Below are positions 1-7,424 of a stretch of 8,551 bases of DNA, piece by piece; position 1 is the first letter of the stretch, and each line of letters begins with the position of its first letter. The notes under the pieces are model-generated. The model searched no databases. It saw only the letters and a list, made by a program, of their open reading frames with translations, and was not told the DNA's origin. The position numbers and the translations under genes are program-made. Source of the stretch: Gammaproteobacteria bacterium (GTDB taxonomy: Bacteria; Pseudomonadota; Gammaproteobacteria; Pseudomonadales; JAUIKI01); assembly GCA_030430875.1 (NCBI GenBank), contig JAUIKI010000042.1:1-8551 (forward strand). The letters are read 5' to 3'.

Positions 1-275
1 ATTGCTGGGTATTTTTCACTGGTGTCAGCCGGAGAGCTCAAATATGCCGCAAGATCACCGACAGGTGAGGGGTAGCTCACAACCCGCATAAAATCACCAG
101 GTGGTTTTTCCACAGGAATATTTTCTGATGATTGATGAATGAGAGTTGTGGTGAAATTTTTACGTTCTTCCATGAATGAGGTTTGTGATTGAGTTGATGA
201 ATCACATGAAACGAGTAGGCACGAGATTAAAAAAAAGATAATGATATATGTTTTATTCGCATAGTTAATATTCAT
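1..275 (-). CDS. Lipoprotein, alpha/beta-hydrolase-like, N-terminal part (partial)
   Basis: The reading frame opens at ATG 275-273 and stays open to the window edge, giving about 91 residues; the C-terminal part lies outside. GGAG at 284-281, five bases before the ATG, supports this start. Residues 10-23 form a hydrophobic signal segment ending in a lipobox, LVS-C24, so the product is probably lipid-anchored. An earlier LIS-C19 is a less likely alternative. Residue +2 is Asp (D25), which in enterobacteria favours retention in the inner membrane. After a polar linker, residues around 60-91 (VSYPSPVGDLAAYLSS, then KYPA) resemble the strand that precedes the HGG oxyanion loop in dienelactone-hydrolase and prolyl-oligopeptidase-like alpha/beta hydrolases. 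The catalytic triad is outside the window, so the enzyme call is an inference. It lies 34 bases after uspE with no visible terminator between. Confidence 0.6.
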   Translation of the reverse strand, partial: MNINYANKTYIIIFFLISCLLVSCDSSTQSQTSFMEERKNFTTTLIHQSSENIPVEKPPGDFMRVVSYPSPVGDLAAYLSSPADTSEKYPA

Positions 276-280
276 GTTGT

Positions 281-284
281 CTCC
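281..284 (-). promoter_or_regulatory. Ribosome binding site of the lipoprotein gene
   Basis: GGAG on the minus strand lies five bases before ATG 275-273. It fixes the start of the truncated gene at the window edge. Confidence 0.6.
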
Positions 285-309
285 ATAAGTAAGTTTTAAT
301 ACTACTAAT

Positions 310-1239
310 CTATTTTGCAAGCGGTGTGATGAAATCACTGGGTTTTAATGCAAGTACATCGACGTTGAGCGATTCAAGAACTTTTTCTGCCGTATTACCA
401 ATGAGTACACCAGGAATTCCAGTTCTGGCAATGGTCCCCATTACCACAAGATTAATTCTTTGCTCCTGCACAATTGCAGAAACTACGTCTTCAGCAGATC
501 CTTCGCGCACATAAATATGGTCTTCGGCAATGCCATGTTTTTCTACTAATTTTAACGTGCGTTTTTTGTGTGATTGAGCAATACTTTTTTGCACATTGGC
601 GACAGAGACAGTTTCAGTTACCATGGGTAAAATATTAGGGGCTGTTGGAAAAGCATTGGCAACAAACATTTTGGCTTGAAATGTTTTAGCTAAGTAAAAG
701 GCACTATCTAAAATTATTTCATTCAAAACTGCGTGATTATAATCTGGCGAAACTGCATCAATGGCAGCAAGGATTCGACCTTTCTTATAATCATCCGTTG
801 ATTTGACTAAGAGAACAGGAGTGGGGCATTTTCGTAGCAGGCTCCAATCAGTTGGTGTGAACAAAATGCGTTTTAATAATGAATGTTCATGAGTGGATTT
901 TAATACAAGATCACATCTTTCATGCAGTGCAGCAAAAATTACCGCTTCGTATAAACGATGATGCCAGCGAATAGTGGTGGTGATATCAACTCCCTGATTT
1001 TTAAATGGCTGGATCATTTCATCAAGCCATTGTTGCTTTAGGGCAATCGCAGTTTTCTTTATGTCAGCTAAATAATTATTTTCGACAGCATCACCGGAGT
1101 CAGAAACTTTTTCATAATGGCAAAGTAGCGCTAAGATTGAAGCGCCAGTTGCTGTTGCTATGCCAACAGCTTTTTCCAACGCTGCTTGTTTGATGTTATC
1201 GGGGTCAATGACAACTAGTAACTTGTTAATAGATTGCAT
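310..1239 (-). CDS. uspE: Universal stress protein UspE (tandem Usp domains)
   Basis: 309 residues, close to the 316 of E. coli UspE, forming two Usp domains (about 1-147 and 154-303). The opening LLVVIDPD and the segment FTPTDWSLLRKCP (127-139) are close to E. coli UspE, as is the C-terminal GNTAEKVL (281-288). UspE is a cytoplasmic stress protein linked to stress endurance and motility or adhesion in E. coli; its biochemical role is unclear. In domain 2 the Usp nucleotide motif G-2x-G-9x-G-S/T reads G268-T-I-A271 ... G281-N282, so the second Gly and the Ser/Thr are replaced. Domain 1 has no such motif. ATP binding in the classical manner is therefore doubtful. The ATG at 1239-1237 follows AGGAG by five bases. 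The preceding gap of 164 bases is the second largest in the window, so uspE may have its own promoter. Confidence 0.9.
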   Translation of the reverse strand: MQSINKLLVVIDPDNIKQAALEKAVGIATATGASILALLCHYEKVSDSGDAVENNYLADIKKTAIALKQQWLDEMIQPFKNQGVDITTTIRWHHRLYEAVIFAALHERCDLVLKSTHEHSLLKRILFTPTDWSLLRKCPTPVLLVKSTDDYKKGRILAAIDAVSPDYNHAVLNEIILDSAFYLAKTFQAKMFVANAFPTAPNILPMVTETVSVANVQKSIAQSHKKRTLKLVEKHGIAEDHIYVREGSAEDVVSAIVQEQRINLVVMGTIARTGIPGVLIGNTAEKVLESLNVDVLALKPSDFITPLAK

Positions 1240-1244
1240 GATGG

Positions 1245-1249
1245 CTCCT
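1245..1249 (-). promoter_or_regulatory. Ribosome binding site of uspE
   Basis: AGGAG on the minus strand (within AAAGGAG), five bases before ATG 1239-1237. It is the strongest Shine-Dalgarno sequence in the window and suggests efficient initiation. Confidence 0.7.
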
Positions 1250-1286
1250 TTACTTATTGCCTTTTATTGCAAAGATCTCAGGTTTT

Positions 1287-1314
1287 ATTGTAAGTTGTTC
1301 AGCGAAATTTGCAG
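1287..1314 (-). promoter_or_regulatory. Weak candidate promoter of uspE
   Basis: The minus strand shows a good -10 hexamer, TACAAT (1292-1287), 16 bases after a poor -35, CTGCAA (1314-1309). It lies in the 164-base gap before uspE. The -10 is convincing alone but the -35 matches consensus at only three positions, so either an activator or simple read-through from the permease gene is possible. The rest of this gap is AT-rich, has three copies of GCAATAA, and shows no stable hairpin with a T-run. Confidence 0.25.
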
Positions 1315-1403
1315 GAAATTTAATAAAATAGGTGAAATTATTGCCTATAAAACAGTCGATTGTTGTTTGAGAAGAGCGTGAGATCAATTTTTCCTTGGTA
1401 GGT

Positions 1404-2645
1404 TTAGTGTTCTAGTAAATTTATAACCCAAATAAACAGCTGAAACCCAGAAAACGCAACAGTGACTACAAATGCAAGCATGGGGAAGCAGTCAGGTAAA
1501 GAAAATGTTTTAATTGGCACTTTTTGATGTTTTTTGATGCGCCATAAGGCTAAGTTAACGAGTGCAAAAATCACTAAGATTAATGAGCTGGTTACACTTG
1601 CAAGAGCCTCTATTGGTAAGGCTAATGCAAAAACGGTAGTAATTAATACCACAATAATAGTAGCTGTGATGGGTGTTTGCGTTTTAGGGTGGATATAGGT
1701 TAAAAAATTAGGCAGCCAGCTGTTTTTTCCCATACCGTAAAGAATTCTTGCAGCCATGATGAATTGAATTAATATTCCGTTAACGATAGCAAACATGCTG
1801 ATGAAACTGATAATCAGTGGGCTGCTTTGTGTTGCGGTTTCGTAGACTGCTGCAAGTGGTGCAGCACTGGTGCTGAGCTCTGTGGGGGTAAGTGTTGTGA
1901 CAGCAACAAGGCTAATTAAGGCATATAACACTGTTGACAGAACAAGAGCCAACAAAATGGCTATTGGTAGGTTGCGTTCAGGCTTTTTAACTTCTTCAGC
2001 AACATTTACCATGTCTTCAAAGCCAATATAAGCATAAAAAGCGAGAAATGCTCCTGACATAATGCCGCTGATTTCTGCAAAACTGGGAATCAAATTGATT
2101 GTGGAAATTTTTGCTGGAATGGTGGCTAGATTTTCACGCCCTGCCCAAATTACCAATAATAGACCAAAGATTTCCACCAGAGTTAATGTTGCTGCGATGG
2201 TTACGGATTGTTTGATACTCCAAGTGCTGATTAATCCAAGTAGAAACAGCACGCTCAATATAATGATCCAATCGGGTAGATTAATGAAAATTTGCAAATA
2301 GCCAACGAACCCACGTGAGATGGTTGCTGCTGATACAATGCCAGCTAATACAATCAGAATACCAACAAGCGTTGATAACCAGTTCTGGTTAAAACCTTTG
2401 TTGAGGTAGACAGCTTCTCCAGCACTTTCAGGATAACGTGCTGATAGTTCAGCGTAAGAAAAAGCGGTAAAAGCAGCTATAAAAGCGGCAATTACAAATG
2501 AAAGAGGGGTGAAGTAGCCAGCATGTCCAGAAACTTTGCCAACCAATACATAAATACCTGCGCCAAGAATATTACCTAAACCATAAAAAGTAATTAGAGT
2601 TAACGATAAACTTCGTTTGAGTGATGGTGGTTTGTTGATATTCAT
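1404..2645 (-). CDS. APC-superfamily amino-acid permease
   Basis: 413 residues from ATG 2645-2643; a longer frame from a TTG at 2687 would lie inside mnmA and is not favoured. It is an inner-membrane protein with roughly 11-12 hydrophobic segments, among them about 13-35, 47-66, 88-110, 125-141, 147-167, 228-250, 277-297, 327-343, 347-368 and 388-408. The broken first helix carries GAGIY (28-32), the APC substrate-carboxylate motif. After the sixth segment comes GFE (208-210) followed by EEVKKPERNLP (217-227), characteristic of the amino acid/polyamine/organocation family. It is slightly short because the termini are compact. Substrate cannot be read from sequence; an amino acid taken up by proton symport or by exchange is usual for the family. 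The ATG overlaps the mnmA stop (ATGA), so translation is probably coupled. The only strong GGAGG-like sequence is about 30 bases upstream, too far to serve this start. Confidence 0.88.
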   Translation of the reverse strand: MNINKPPSLKRSLSLTLITFYGLGNILGAGIYVLVGKVSGHAGYFTPLSFVIAAFIAAFTAFSYAELSARYPESAGEAVYLNKGFNQNWLSTLVGILIVLAGIVSAATISRGFVGYLQIFINLPDWIIILSVLFLLGLISTWSIKQSVTIAATLTLVEIFGLLLVIWAGRENLATIPAKISTINLIPSFAEISGIMSGAFLAFYAYIGFEDMVNVAEEVKKPERNLPIAILLALVLSTVLYALISLVAVTTLTPTELSTSAAPLAAVYETATQSSPLIISFISMFAIVNGILIQFIMAARILYGMGKNSWLPNFLTYIHPKTQTPITATIIVVLITTVFALALPIEALASVTSSLILVIFALVNLALWRIKKHQKVPIKTFSLPDCFPMLAFVVTVAFSGFQLFIWVINLLEH

Positions 2646-3736
2646 GGTTGATTGATTGCGCTTTCTATAACTGCACCTCCAAGGCAAATATCTTCTTGAT
2701 AAAATACGGCAAACTGGCCAGGCGTAACAGATCGTTGGGGTGATGAGAAACTCACAATTAACCCGTCGTTATTTTTGGTTAACTCACAGGCTTGATCCAT
2801 TTGACGGTAACGAATTTTTGCAGTACATGAATAGGGGAAGTTCGTGGGTGTATTGCAGATCCAGTGAGGGGGTTCGGTTTGTAATGCCGATTGATACAGT
2901 GCTGGGTTTTCTGAGCCCTGTGCAACAATAAGCGTATTATTTTTTTGACTTTTGCTTACAATATACCAGGGTTCTTCTGAATAATTTTTTAATCCGCCAA
3001 TATTTAAACCATGACGTTGTCCAATGGTGTAATAAGCGATGCCGTCATGCTTACCAATTTTTTCACCATGTAATGTTTCAATTGGTCCAGGTGCTTTAGG
3101 TACATAGCGTGCTAGAAAATCTTTAAAGCGTCTTTCGCCGATGAAGCAAATGCCTGTGCTGTCTTTTTTGTTATGAATAGCAAATTCCTCGCTAGAAGCA
3201 ATTTTTCGCACTTCAGTTTTTTGAAGTTCACCTAGAGGGAAGACTGCTTGACTGAGTTGAGCTTCAGTTAATGCATGTAAAAAATAGCTTTGATCTTTAG
3301 ATTGATCCAATCCTTTGAGCAAGTGCGTTTTTTCATTGATGGTTGCTATTCTGGCATAATGTCCTGTAGCAATTTTGTCAGCACCTAATGATTTGGCATA
3401 ATCTAGAAAAACTTGAAACTTAATTTCACGATTGCATAATATGTCAGGATTTGGCGTTCGCCCTTGCTTATATTCCTGCAAGAAATAGTCAAATACCTGA
3501 TCCCAATATTCAGCAGCAAAATTAGCAACATGTAATTTTATATTTAGTTTAGCGCAAACTTGTTTAGCATCTTCAAGATCTTGTTTTGCCGTGCAATAGT
3601 CGGAGCCATCATCTTCATCCCAATTTTTCATGAAGAGGCCTTCGATATGATGACCTTGGTTTTTTAACAGCAGTGCAGCAACTGAGGAATCAACTCCTCC
3701 TGACATGCCAACAATGATGTGGATTTTTTTTGTCAT
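2642..3736 (-). CDS. mnmA: tRNA-specific 2-thiouridylase MnmA
   Basis: 364 residues, full length for the family. MnmA thiolates U34 of tRNA-Lys, -Glu and -Gln in the cytoplasm, using ATP to activate the uridine and sulfur delivered as persulfide (the Tus relay in E. coli). The N-terminal PP-loop reads SGGVDSS (12-18). NPDILCN (96-102) holds the Asp98 and Cys101 expected of the catalytic site, and STGICFIGER (193-202) holds the second catalytic cysteine, Cys197; the two match E. coli Cys102 and Cys199. GHYAR (125-129) and the C-terminal barrel with YTIGQRHGL (236-244) are also present. All key residues look intact. The ATG (3736-3734) directly follows the nudJ TAA with no base between, and the stop overlaps the permease start. 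The nudJ-mnmA order is the same as in E. coli. Confidence 0.97.
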   Translation of the reverse strand: MTKKIHIIVGMSGGVDSSVAALLLKNQGHHIEGLFMKNWDEDDGSDYCTAKQDLEDAKQVCAKLNIKLHVANFAAEYWDQVFDYFLQEYKQGRTPNPDILCNREIKFQVFLDYAKSLGADKIATGHYARIATINEKTHLLKGLDQSKDQSYFLHALTEAQLSQAVFPLGELQKTEVRKIASSEEFAIHNKKDSTGICFIGERRFKDFLARYVPKAPGPIETLHGEKIGKHDGIAYYTIGQRHGLNIGGLKNYSEEPWYIVSKSQKNNTLIVAQGSENPALYQSALQTEPPHWICNTPTNFPYSCTAKIRYRQMDQACELTKNNDGLIVSFSSPQRSVTPGQFAVFYQEDICLGGAVIESAINQP

Positions 3737-4198
3737 TTAGCGTAAATCAGCAAGAAAAGTTAGGGGGAATGATTGCCCTGACAAGTAGTCATCAATGCAT
3801 CTTTTTACCAGAATGCTTCGATGATTTGTCAAATTTTCATTTATCTCTTCAAGTGTCAGCCAGTGAACTTGCTTAATTTCAGGCGATAGTTTAAATGTGT
3901 GGTTTTCTCTAATCGGTTTTGCGATGAAACAAGTGCGATGATAGGTCAAATTTTCAGTATCACCATTGTTGATATAGATTCCTGATAGGGCTGTAAGCTC
4001 AACTTCCCAGCCAGTTTCTTCAAGTGTTTCCCTTTTTGCAGCAGAAAAAACTGATTCGCCAGGCTCAATGTGGCCAGCAGGCTGGTTGAATACGGTTCCT
4101 TTGCGGTCTATGACTGACTCTTCAACAATTAAAAAACGGTTGTTTTTCCGAACGATAGTTGCCACTGTCATTCGGGGTGTCCAAAGCAATGTTGGCAT
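3737..4198 (-). CDS. nudJ: Nudix hydrolase NudJ
   Basis: 153 residues, the same length as E. coli NudJ (YmfB). The Nudix box is complete at residues 42-64: G42, five residues, E48, seven residues, then RETLEETGW (56-64), giving the Mg2+-binding glutamates E57, E60 and E61. Flanking sequence also fits NudJ: the opening MTVATIV, FLIVEE, NQPAGH before the box, and the C-terminal LVKRCIDDYLSGQSFPL resembling the YxSGQxYPL of E. coli. E. coli NudJ hydrolyses nucleoside tri- and diphosphates and the thiamin precursor HMP-PP. The ATG at 4198-4196 lies ten bases after the folE stop; the ATG overlapping that stop (4212-4210) leads into a TGA after four codons and can be excluded. No strong Shine-Dalgarno sequence is visible, which fits coupling to folE. 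Position directly after folE raises the possibility of a role in pterin synthesis as well. Confidence 0.9.
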   Translation of the reverse strand: MPTLLWTPRMTVATIVRKNNRFLIVEESVIDRKGTVFNQPAGHIEPGESVFSAAKRETLEETGWEVELTALSGIYINNGDTENLTYHRTCFIAKPIRENHTFKLSPEIKQVHWLTLEEINENLTNHRSILVKRCIDDYLSGQSFPLTFLADLR

Positions 4199-4208
4199 CA
4201 GATTAATT

Positions 4209-4748
4209 TCATTTAATTAAGGATAAAAATTCTTCACGTGTGCTTGCGTTGGATCGAAAACTACCCAGCATAGCAGAGGTTTTCATGATCGAGTTTTGTT
4301 TTTCAACGCCTCGCATCATCATGCATAAGTGTTTTGCTTCGATGATGACGCCAACACCCAGGCCATCAGTGACACGCAAAATGGTTTCAGCAATTTGGCG
4401 GGTTAATGTTTCTTGAATTTGCAGTCGACGCGAAAACATATCAACAATACGTGCAATTTTAGAAAGCCCCAGTACTTTGCCATTAGGAATATAGGCAACA
4501 TGGCATCGACCAATAAAGGGAAGTAAATGGTGTTCGCAGAGTGAATATAATTCAATATCTTTGACCAAAACCATTTCGCTGCCTTCAGTAGGAAACAGTG
4601 CATTGTTGACAACTTCATCAATATTCTGCTTGTAACCTTTGGTCAAAAATTGAATTGCTTTGGCCGCGCGTTGCGGTGTGTCTTTCAATCCTGCTCGATT
4701 GATGTCTTCACCTATTTCAAGAATGATTTTTTCGAAAGCATTTTTCAT
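4209..4748 (-). CDS. folE: GTP cyclohydrolase I (FolE)
   Basis: 179 residues from ATG 4748-4746. Four more codons are possible from a TTG at 4760, but GGA at 4758-4756 sits seven bases before the ATG and favours the shorter form. The enzyme converts GTP to 7,8-dihydroneopterin triphosphate, the first step of tetrahydrofolate (and some other pterin) synthesis. The zinc ligands are present: Cys71 and His74 in LCEHH (70-74) and Cys142 in KHLCMMMRG (139-147), matching E. coli Cys110, His113 and Cys181. The neighbouring His73 and His140 are also conserved. It is shorter than the 222-residue E. coli enzyme at the N-terminus, as in several bacterial forms. A 73-base gap separates it from the adenosyltransferase gene, larger than the other gaps between receptor and permease genes, so an internal promoter is possible. 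Confidence 0.96.
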   Translation of the reverse strand: MKNAFEKIILEIGEDINRAGLKDTPQRAAKAIQFLTKGYKQNIDEVVNNALFPTEGSEMVLVKDIELYSLCEHHLLPFIGRCHVAYIPNGKVLGLSKIARIVDMFSRRLQIQETLTRQIAETILRVTDGLGVGVIIEAKHLCMMMRGVEKQNSIMKTSAMLGSFRSNASTREEFLSLIK

Positions 4749-4820
4749 AATGAAGTCCAAATTTTTTTCTCGTTGTCATTGTACGATAAAACTGTTGCGC
4801 ATTGGAGATAATATTTATGA

Positions 4821-5384
4821 CTATTTTGGGGGAGGTCTTTGTTGCCAAATAATATGATCAATTTCTTGTTTTTTTGCAAAATAGCGAGCCAGAATAAATA
4901 ATAAATCAGAAAGCCGATTGAGATAAATTAAGCTATTTGAATTGATAGCATAGTTTTCCATCATGTTAACCAGCTGGCGTTCAGCGCGTCGACAAACTGA
5001 TCGAGCAACATGCGTTTGGGCAATGAGTGGCGATCCACCGGGTAAAATAAAGTTTTCAAGGTGGGGGAGAGCTTGATTATAGTGTGAAATACACTCATCG
5101 AGAAAGTCAACGTGATGTTTTTCAATAATTGTTGCTTTATCAAGAGAAAGCTCTGCGCCAATATCGAATAGATCATGTTGAAAACGTATTATTAATTGTT
5201 TGATTGCATGTAATTTTTCGTTATCAATCTCAGTATGTAGTAAACCAAGATGGCTGTTGAGTTCATCTACATCACCGATAGCATGAATTTTCGGGTGATT
5301 TTTCATGAGTCTCTTTCCATCGGCAAGGCAGGTTGTGCCTTGATCACCTTGCTTGGTCGTGATTTTAGTCAATCTGTTTGCCAT
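4821..5384 (-). CDS. PduO-type ATP:cob(I)alamin adenosyltransferase
   Basis: 187 residues, normal for the PduO/MMAB family (Cob_adeno_trans), a cytoplasmic trimer that transfers the adenosyl group of ATP to cob(I)alamin to make adenosylcobalamin. The N-terminal ATP loop KITTKQGDQGTT (7-18) is present, followed by GDVDELNSHLG (37-47). The active-site helix reads R128-S-V-C-R132-R133-A-E135-R136, equivalent to human MMAB Arg186, Arg190, Arg191 and Glu193. N156 and D160 lie in the conserved LNRLSDLLF segment (155-163). No key residue is missing. The ATG follows the receptor stop TAA by two bases, with a GGA nine bases before it, so it is co-transcribed with the B12 receptor and under the same riboswitch. 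The pairing means that imported corrinoid is directly activated, either for an AdoCbl-dependent enzyme elsewhere in the genome or as part of corrinoid salvage. Confidence 0.95.
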   Translation of the reverse strand: MANRLTKITTKQGDQGTTCLADGKRLMKNHPKIHAIGDVDELNSHLGLLHTEIDNEKLHAIKQLIIRFQHDLFDIGAELSLDKATIIEKHHVDFLDECISHYNQALPHLENFILPGGSPLIAQTHVARSVCRRAERQLVNMMENYAINSNSLIYLNRLSDLLFILARYFAKKQEIDHIIWQQRPPPK

Positions 5385-5386
5385 GA

Positions 5387-7327
5387 TTAAAATTCCAGTT
5401 GTAGTGAGAGAGTATACTGTCTTTTAGGAGCTGGATAAAAAGCTGTTTCAGCATTTGGGAAAGGGTTGTAAGACTTTACTGCATAATTATTATAACTGGT
5501 GTTAAATAAATTATTAACACTGAACGATAGCGCTAGATTTTTGTGCTGGTAGTTAATTGTTGTATTGATAGTATCATAGCTTTGAACTGGGCTGAGTTGA
5601 TTCAGATCATCGCTGCTTGCGAATTTATTGCTTGTGTGTTGCCATTGCAGCTGCCATTGAAGTTGTGAGTAGATTTGCCAATTGATAGACATATTTGTTC
5701 GATGTTTTGCATGCATTGGAATTTGTTTTCCTTTTGCTGTGCCGTCTGTAAATTCCGCATTCACGTGGCTATAACTTCCACCAACGCTTAGAGAATCGTT
5801 TATAGCATAATCAACAGAAACTGTTGATCCGAATCGTTTGGTGGGATCTAAATTTCGATTGGCAAAAAGTAATCCGTCGTAAGCAATTTCGTCATTCAGT
5901 TTGAGGTAGAAAAAATTAATGTTACTTGTAAGGTTATCCCATAAAAAATTTGCACCAATTTCATAGGATTGTCCTGTTTGGGTTTCTAATGGCTTTGTGA
6001 TGCCAAATAGTTGTCCGATATGTTCATCTAATCGTGGAAAGCGAACGTTTCGATCAAAACGCGTATAGAAATCAAGATAGGATGACAGTTGATAAGTTAT
6101 TCCAATCTCACCTAACCACTGTTGATCAGTGAATCGTTCACCATCTGGAAAGCTGAAGCTGTCATTGAATTGAGTTGATATGCTGATAAATCGTATGCCT
6201 GATTGTAACATTAATTTTTCTGTTAAATTGAGTGTATGCCGGGTGAAAAAACTTGCAGATGTTTGTTTCCCAGATTGAGTACCAAATAATGAGAAAAACT
6301 GATAATCGCTGTGATTTAACTCAAATCCATAATGAGTTATTGCGTTAAGGTCGGCATGCATTTCTCTCGTTGCTTGAGTGAGCAGGTGATAAGATTTTCG
6401 TTTTTGTTCGATAGGGGTTGTGAAATCACCCACTGAAAGTTTTCCTTGAATTGTCGCTGTTTGATAGCTGATGTCATTTTGGATGAGCCATTGTTGAAAA
6501 AGTAAATGTTTGCTGGTTAATTCTAGATGAGAGGTTTTGGATGAAACAAAGTCAGTAAGATTTTTTGATTGCTTTCGGTTCTCGTTAATATCATGTTGAA
6601 AAATAGCGCCGGGAAGTTCCAAGCTTTCATCAGAATGTTGAGCTGTTAACTGAATGTTATGATTATCAATCCCCCAGTTAAGTTGACCATTGATTAATGT
6701 GTTTTCAAGCCTGTTATGATTGCGATAATTATCTGTTTGAGTGTTTTCTAGTAAAAATTTTCCAGATAAATTAGACGCTAATGGGTTGGAAATGAAAATT
6801 GTTTGCCGAAGATAATCATGGCTTCCAATGGTTACGTTAAGTAGTTTCTGCGAAAATTGGGATTCAGTGATTATATTAATCACACCGCCAACTGCATTTT
6901 CTCCCCAAGCGACCCCGCCACTACCATTGTAAATTTCAATGCGTTCAATTTGACTAACAGAAATTTGATTTAAATTAACTCCTGCAATATCAAGAGGGTT
7001 ATTTAAGCGTTTTCCATTGAGTAAAATTAACGTATTTTGTGAGGCATTGTCACCAAACCCTCGCATTCCAATGGTTACGCGACTACCATCACCGTAATCA
7101 TCGCGCACTTGTAGTTGTGCGTATTGTTTTAGAATAGCAGCGACATTAGTGGAGCCACTTTTTTTGATGTCAGATTGGGTGATGATTTGGTTATGGCCGA
7201 GAAATGATGTGGTTTGATCTGTCAATGACGAGTTATGAATATAAATTGTCTCGATTGGGTTTGTATAAGCAATTTTTGGTGCTAGTAAAGAGAACGATAG
7301 CAATAATAGTAGCCGATGGACTTGCAT
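5387..7327 (-). CDS. btuB: TonB-dependent outer-membrane receptor, BtuB-like (cobalamin uptake)
   Basis: 646 residues from ATG 7327-7325, slightly longer than E. coli BtuB (614 with its signal peptide). Residues 1-20 form a signal peptide (MQVHR, an L-rich core, and KIA before the probable cleavage). A TonB-box-like ETIYI (26-30) follows. The plug domain spans about 45-155, with MRGFGDNASQ (88-97), LLNGKRLN (102-109), IERIEIYNGSGGVAWG (127-142) and GGVINIIT (147-154). The remainder, to the terminal aromatic residue in LSLQLEF, fits a 22-strand barrel. The B12 assignment comes mainly from the cobalamin riboswitch directly upstream and the adenosyltransferase directly downstream; sequence alone would only say TonB-dependent receptor. 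A longer in-frame start at 7453 would translate the riboswitch and is rejected. The Shine-Dalgarno sequence is weak (GAG nine bases before the ATG), as expected for a translationally controlled start. No btuCDF transport genes lie in the window. Confidence 0.88.
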   Translation of the reverse strand: MQVHRLLLLLSFSLLAPKIAYTNPIETIYIHNSSLTDQTTSFLGHNQIITQSDIKKSGSTNVAAILKQYAQLQVRDDYGDGSRVTIGMRGFGDNASQNTLILLNGKRLNNPLDIAGVNLNQISVSQIERIEIYNGSGGVAWGENAVGGVINIITESQFSQKLLNVTIGSHDYLRQTIFISNPLASNLSGKFLLENTQTDNYRNHNRLENTLINGQLNWGIDNHNIQLTAQHSDESLELPGAIFQHDINENRKQSKNLTDFVSSKTSHLELTSKHLLFQQWLIQNDISYQTATIQGKLSVGDFTTPIEQKRKSYHLLTQATREMHADLNAITHYGFELNHSDYQFFSLFGTQSGKQTSASFFTRHTLNLTEKLMLQSGIRFISISTQFNDSFSFPDGERFTDQQWLGEIGITYQLSSYLDFYTRFDRNVRFPRLDEHIGQLFGITKPLETQTGQSYEIGANFLWDNLTSNINFFYLKLNDEIAYDGLLFANRNLDPTKRFGSTVSVDYAINDSLSVGGSYSHVNAEFTDGTAKGKQIPMHAKHRTNMSINWQIYSQLQWQLQWQHTSNKFASSDDLNQLSPVQSYDTINTTINYQHKNLALSFSVNNLFNTSYNNYAVKSYNPFPNAETAFYPAPKRQYTLSLQLEF

Positions 7328-7360
7328 TTTAATTGACTCAATTGGTTTGAAAAATGCGAG

Positions 7361-7414
7361 GGATTGCAAGAAAACATCGATGATTATGTTTTCAGTGATC
7401 GCCCGCCGCAATCC
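7361..7414 (-). promoter_or_regulatory. Long nested hairpin, probable riboswitch expression platform
   Basis: In the minus-strand RNA, GGATTGC (7414-7408) pairs perfectly with GCAATCC (7367-7361). Inside it, GAAAACAT (7393-7386) pairs perfectly with ATGTTTTC (7377-7370) around an eight-base loop. The structure sits between the B12 box and the receptor start codon. It is not followed directly by a T-run: only five T's occur, starting eight bases on at 7354. Control of translation is therefore more likely than a classical terminator. Confidence 0.55.
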
Positions 7415-7424
7415 TGGGGTTGAA

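Noticed and set aside
2646..2687. TTG start for the permease at 2687, preceded by part of mnmA
   Set aside because: The extra 14 residues are charged, unlike family N-termini, and lie within the mnmA coding region; the ATG overlapping the mnmA stop is the better start.
4778..4806. Possible promoter before folE
   Set aside because: TACAAT (4783-4778) is a fair -10, but at spacings of 16-18 bases no -35 resembles TTGACA (TCCAAT at 17). It is not strong enough to list, although the 73-base gap leaves room for a promoter.
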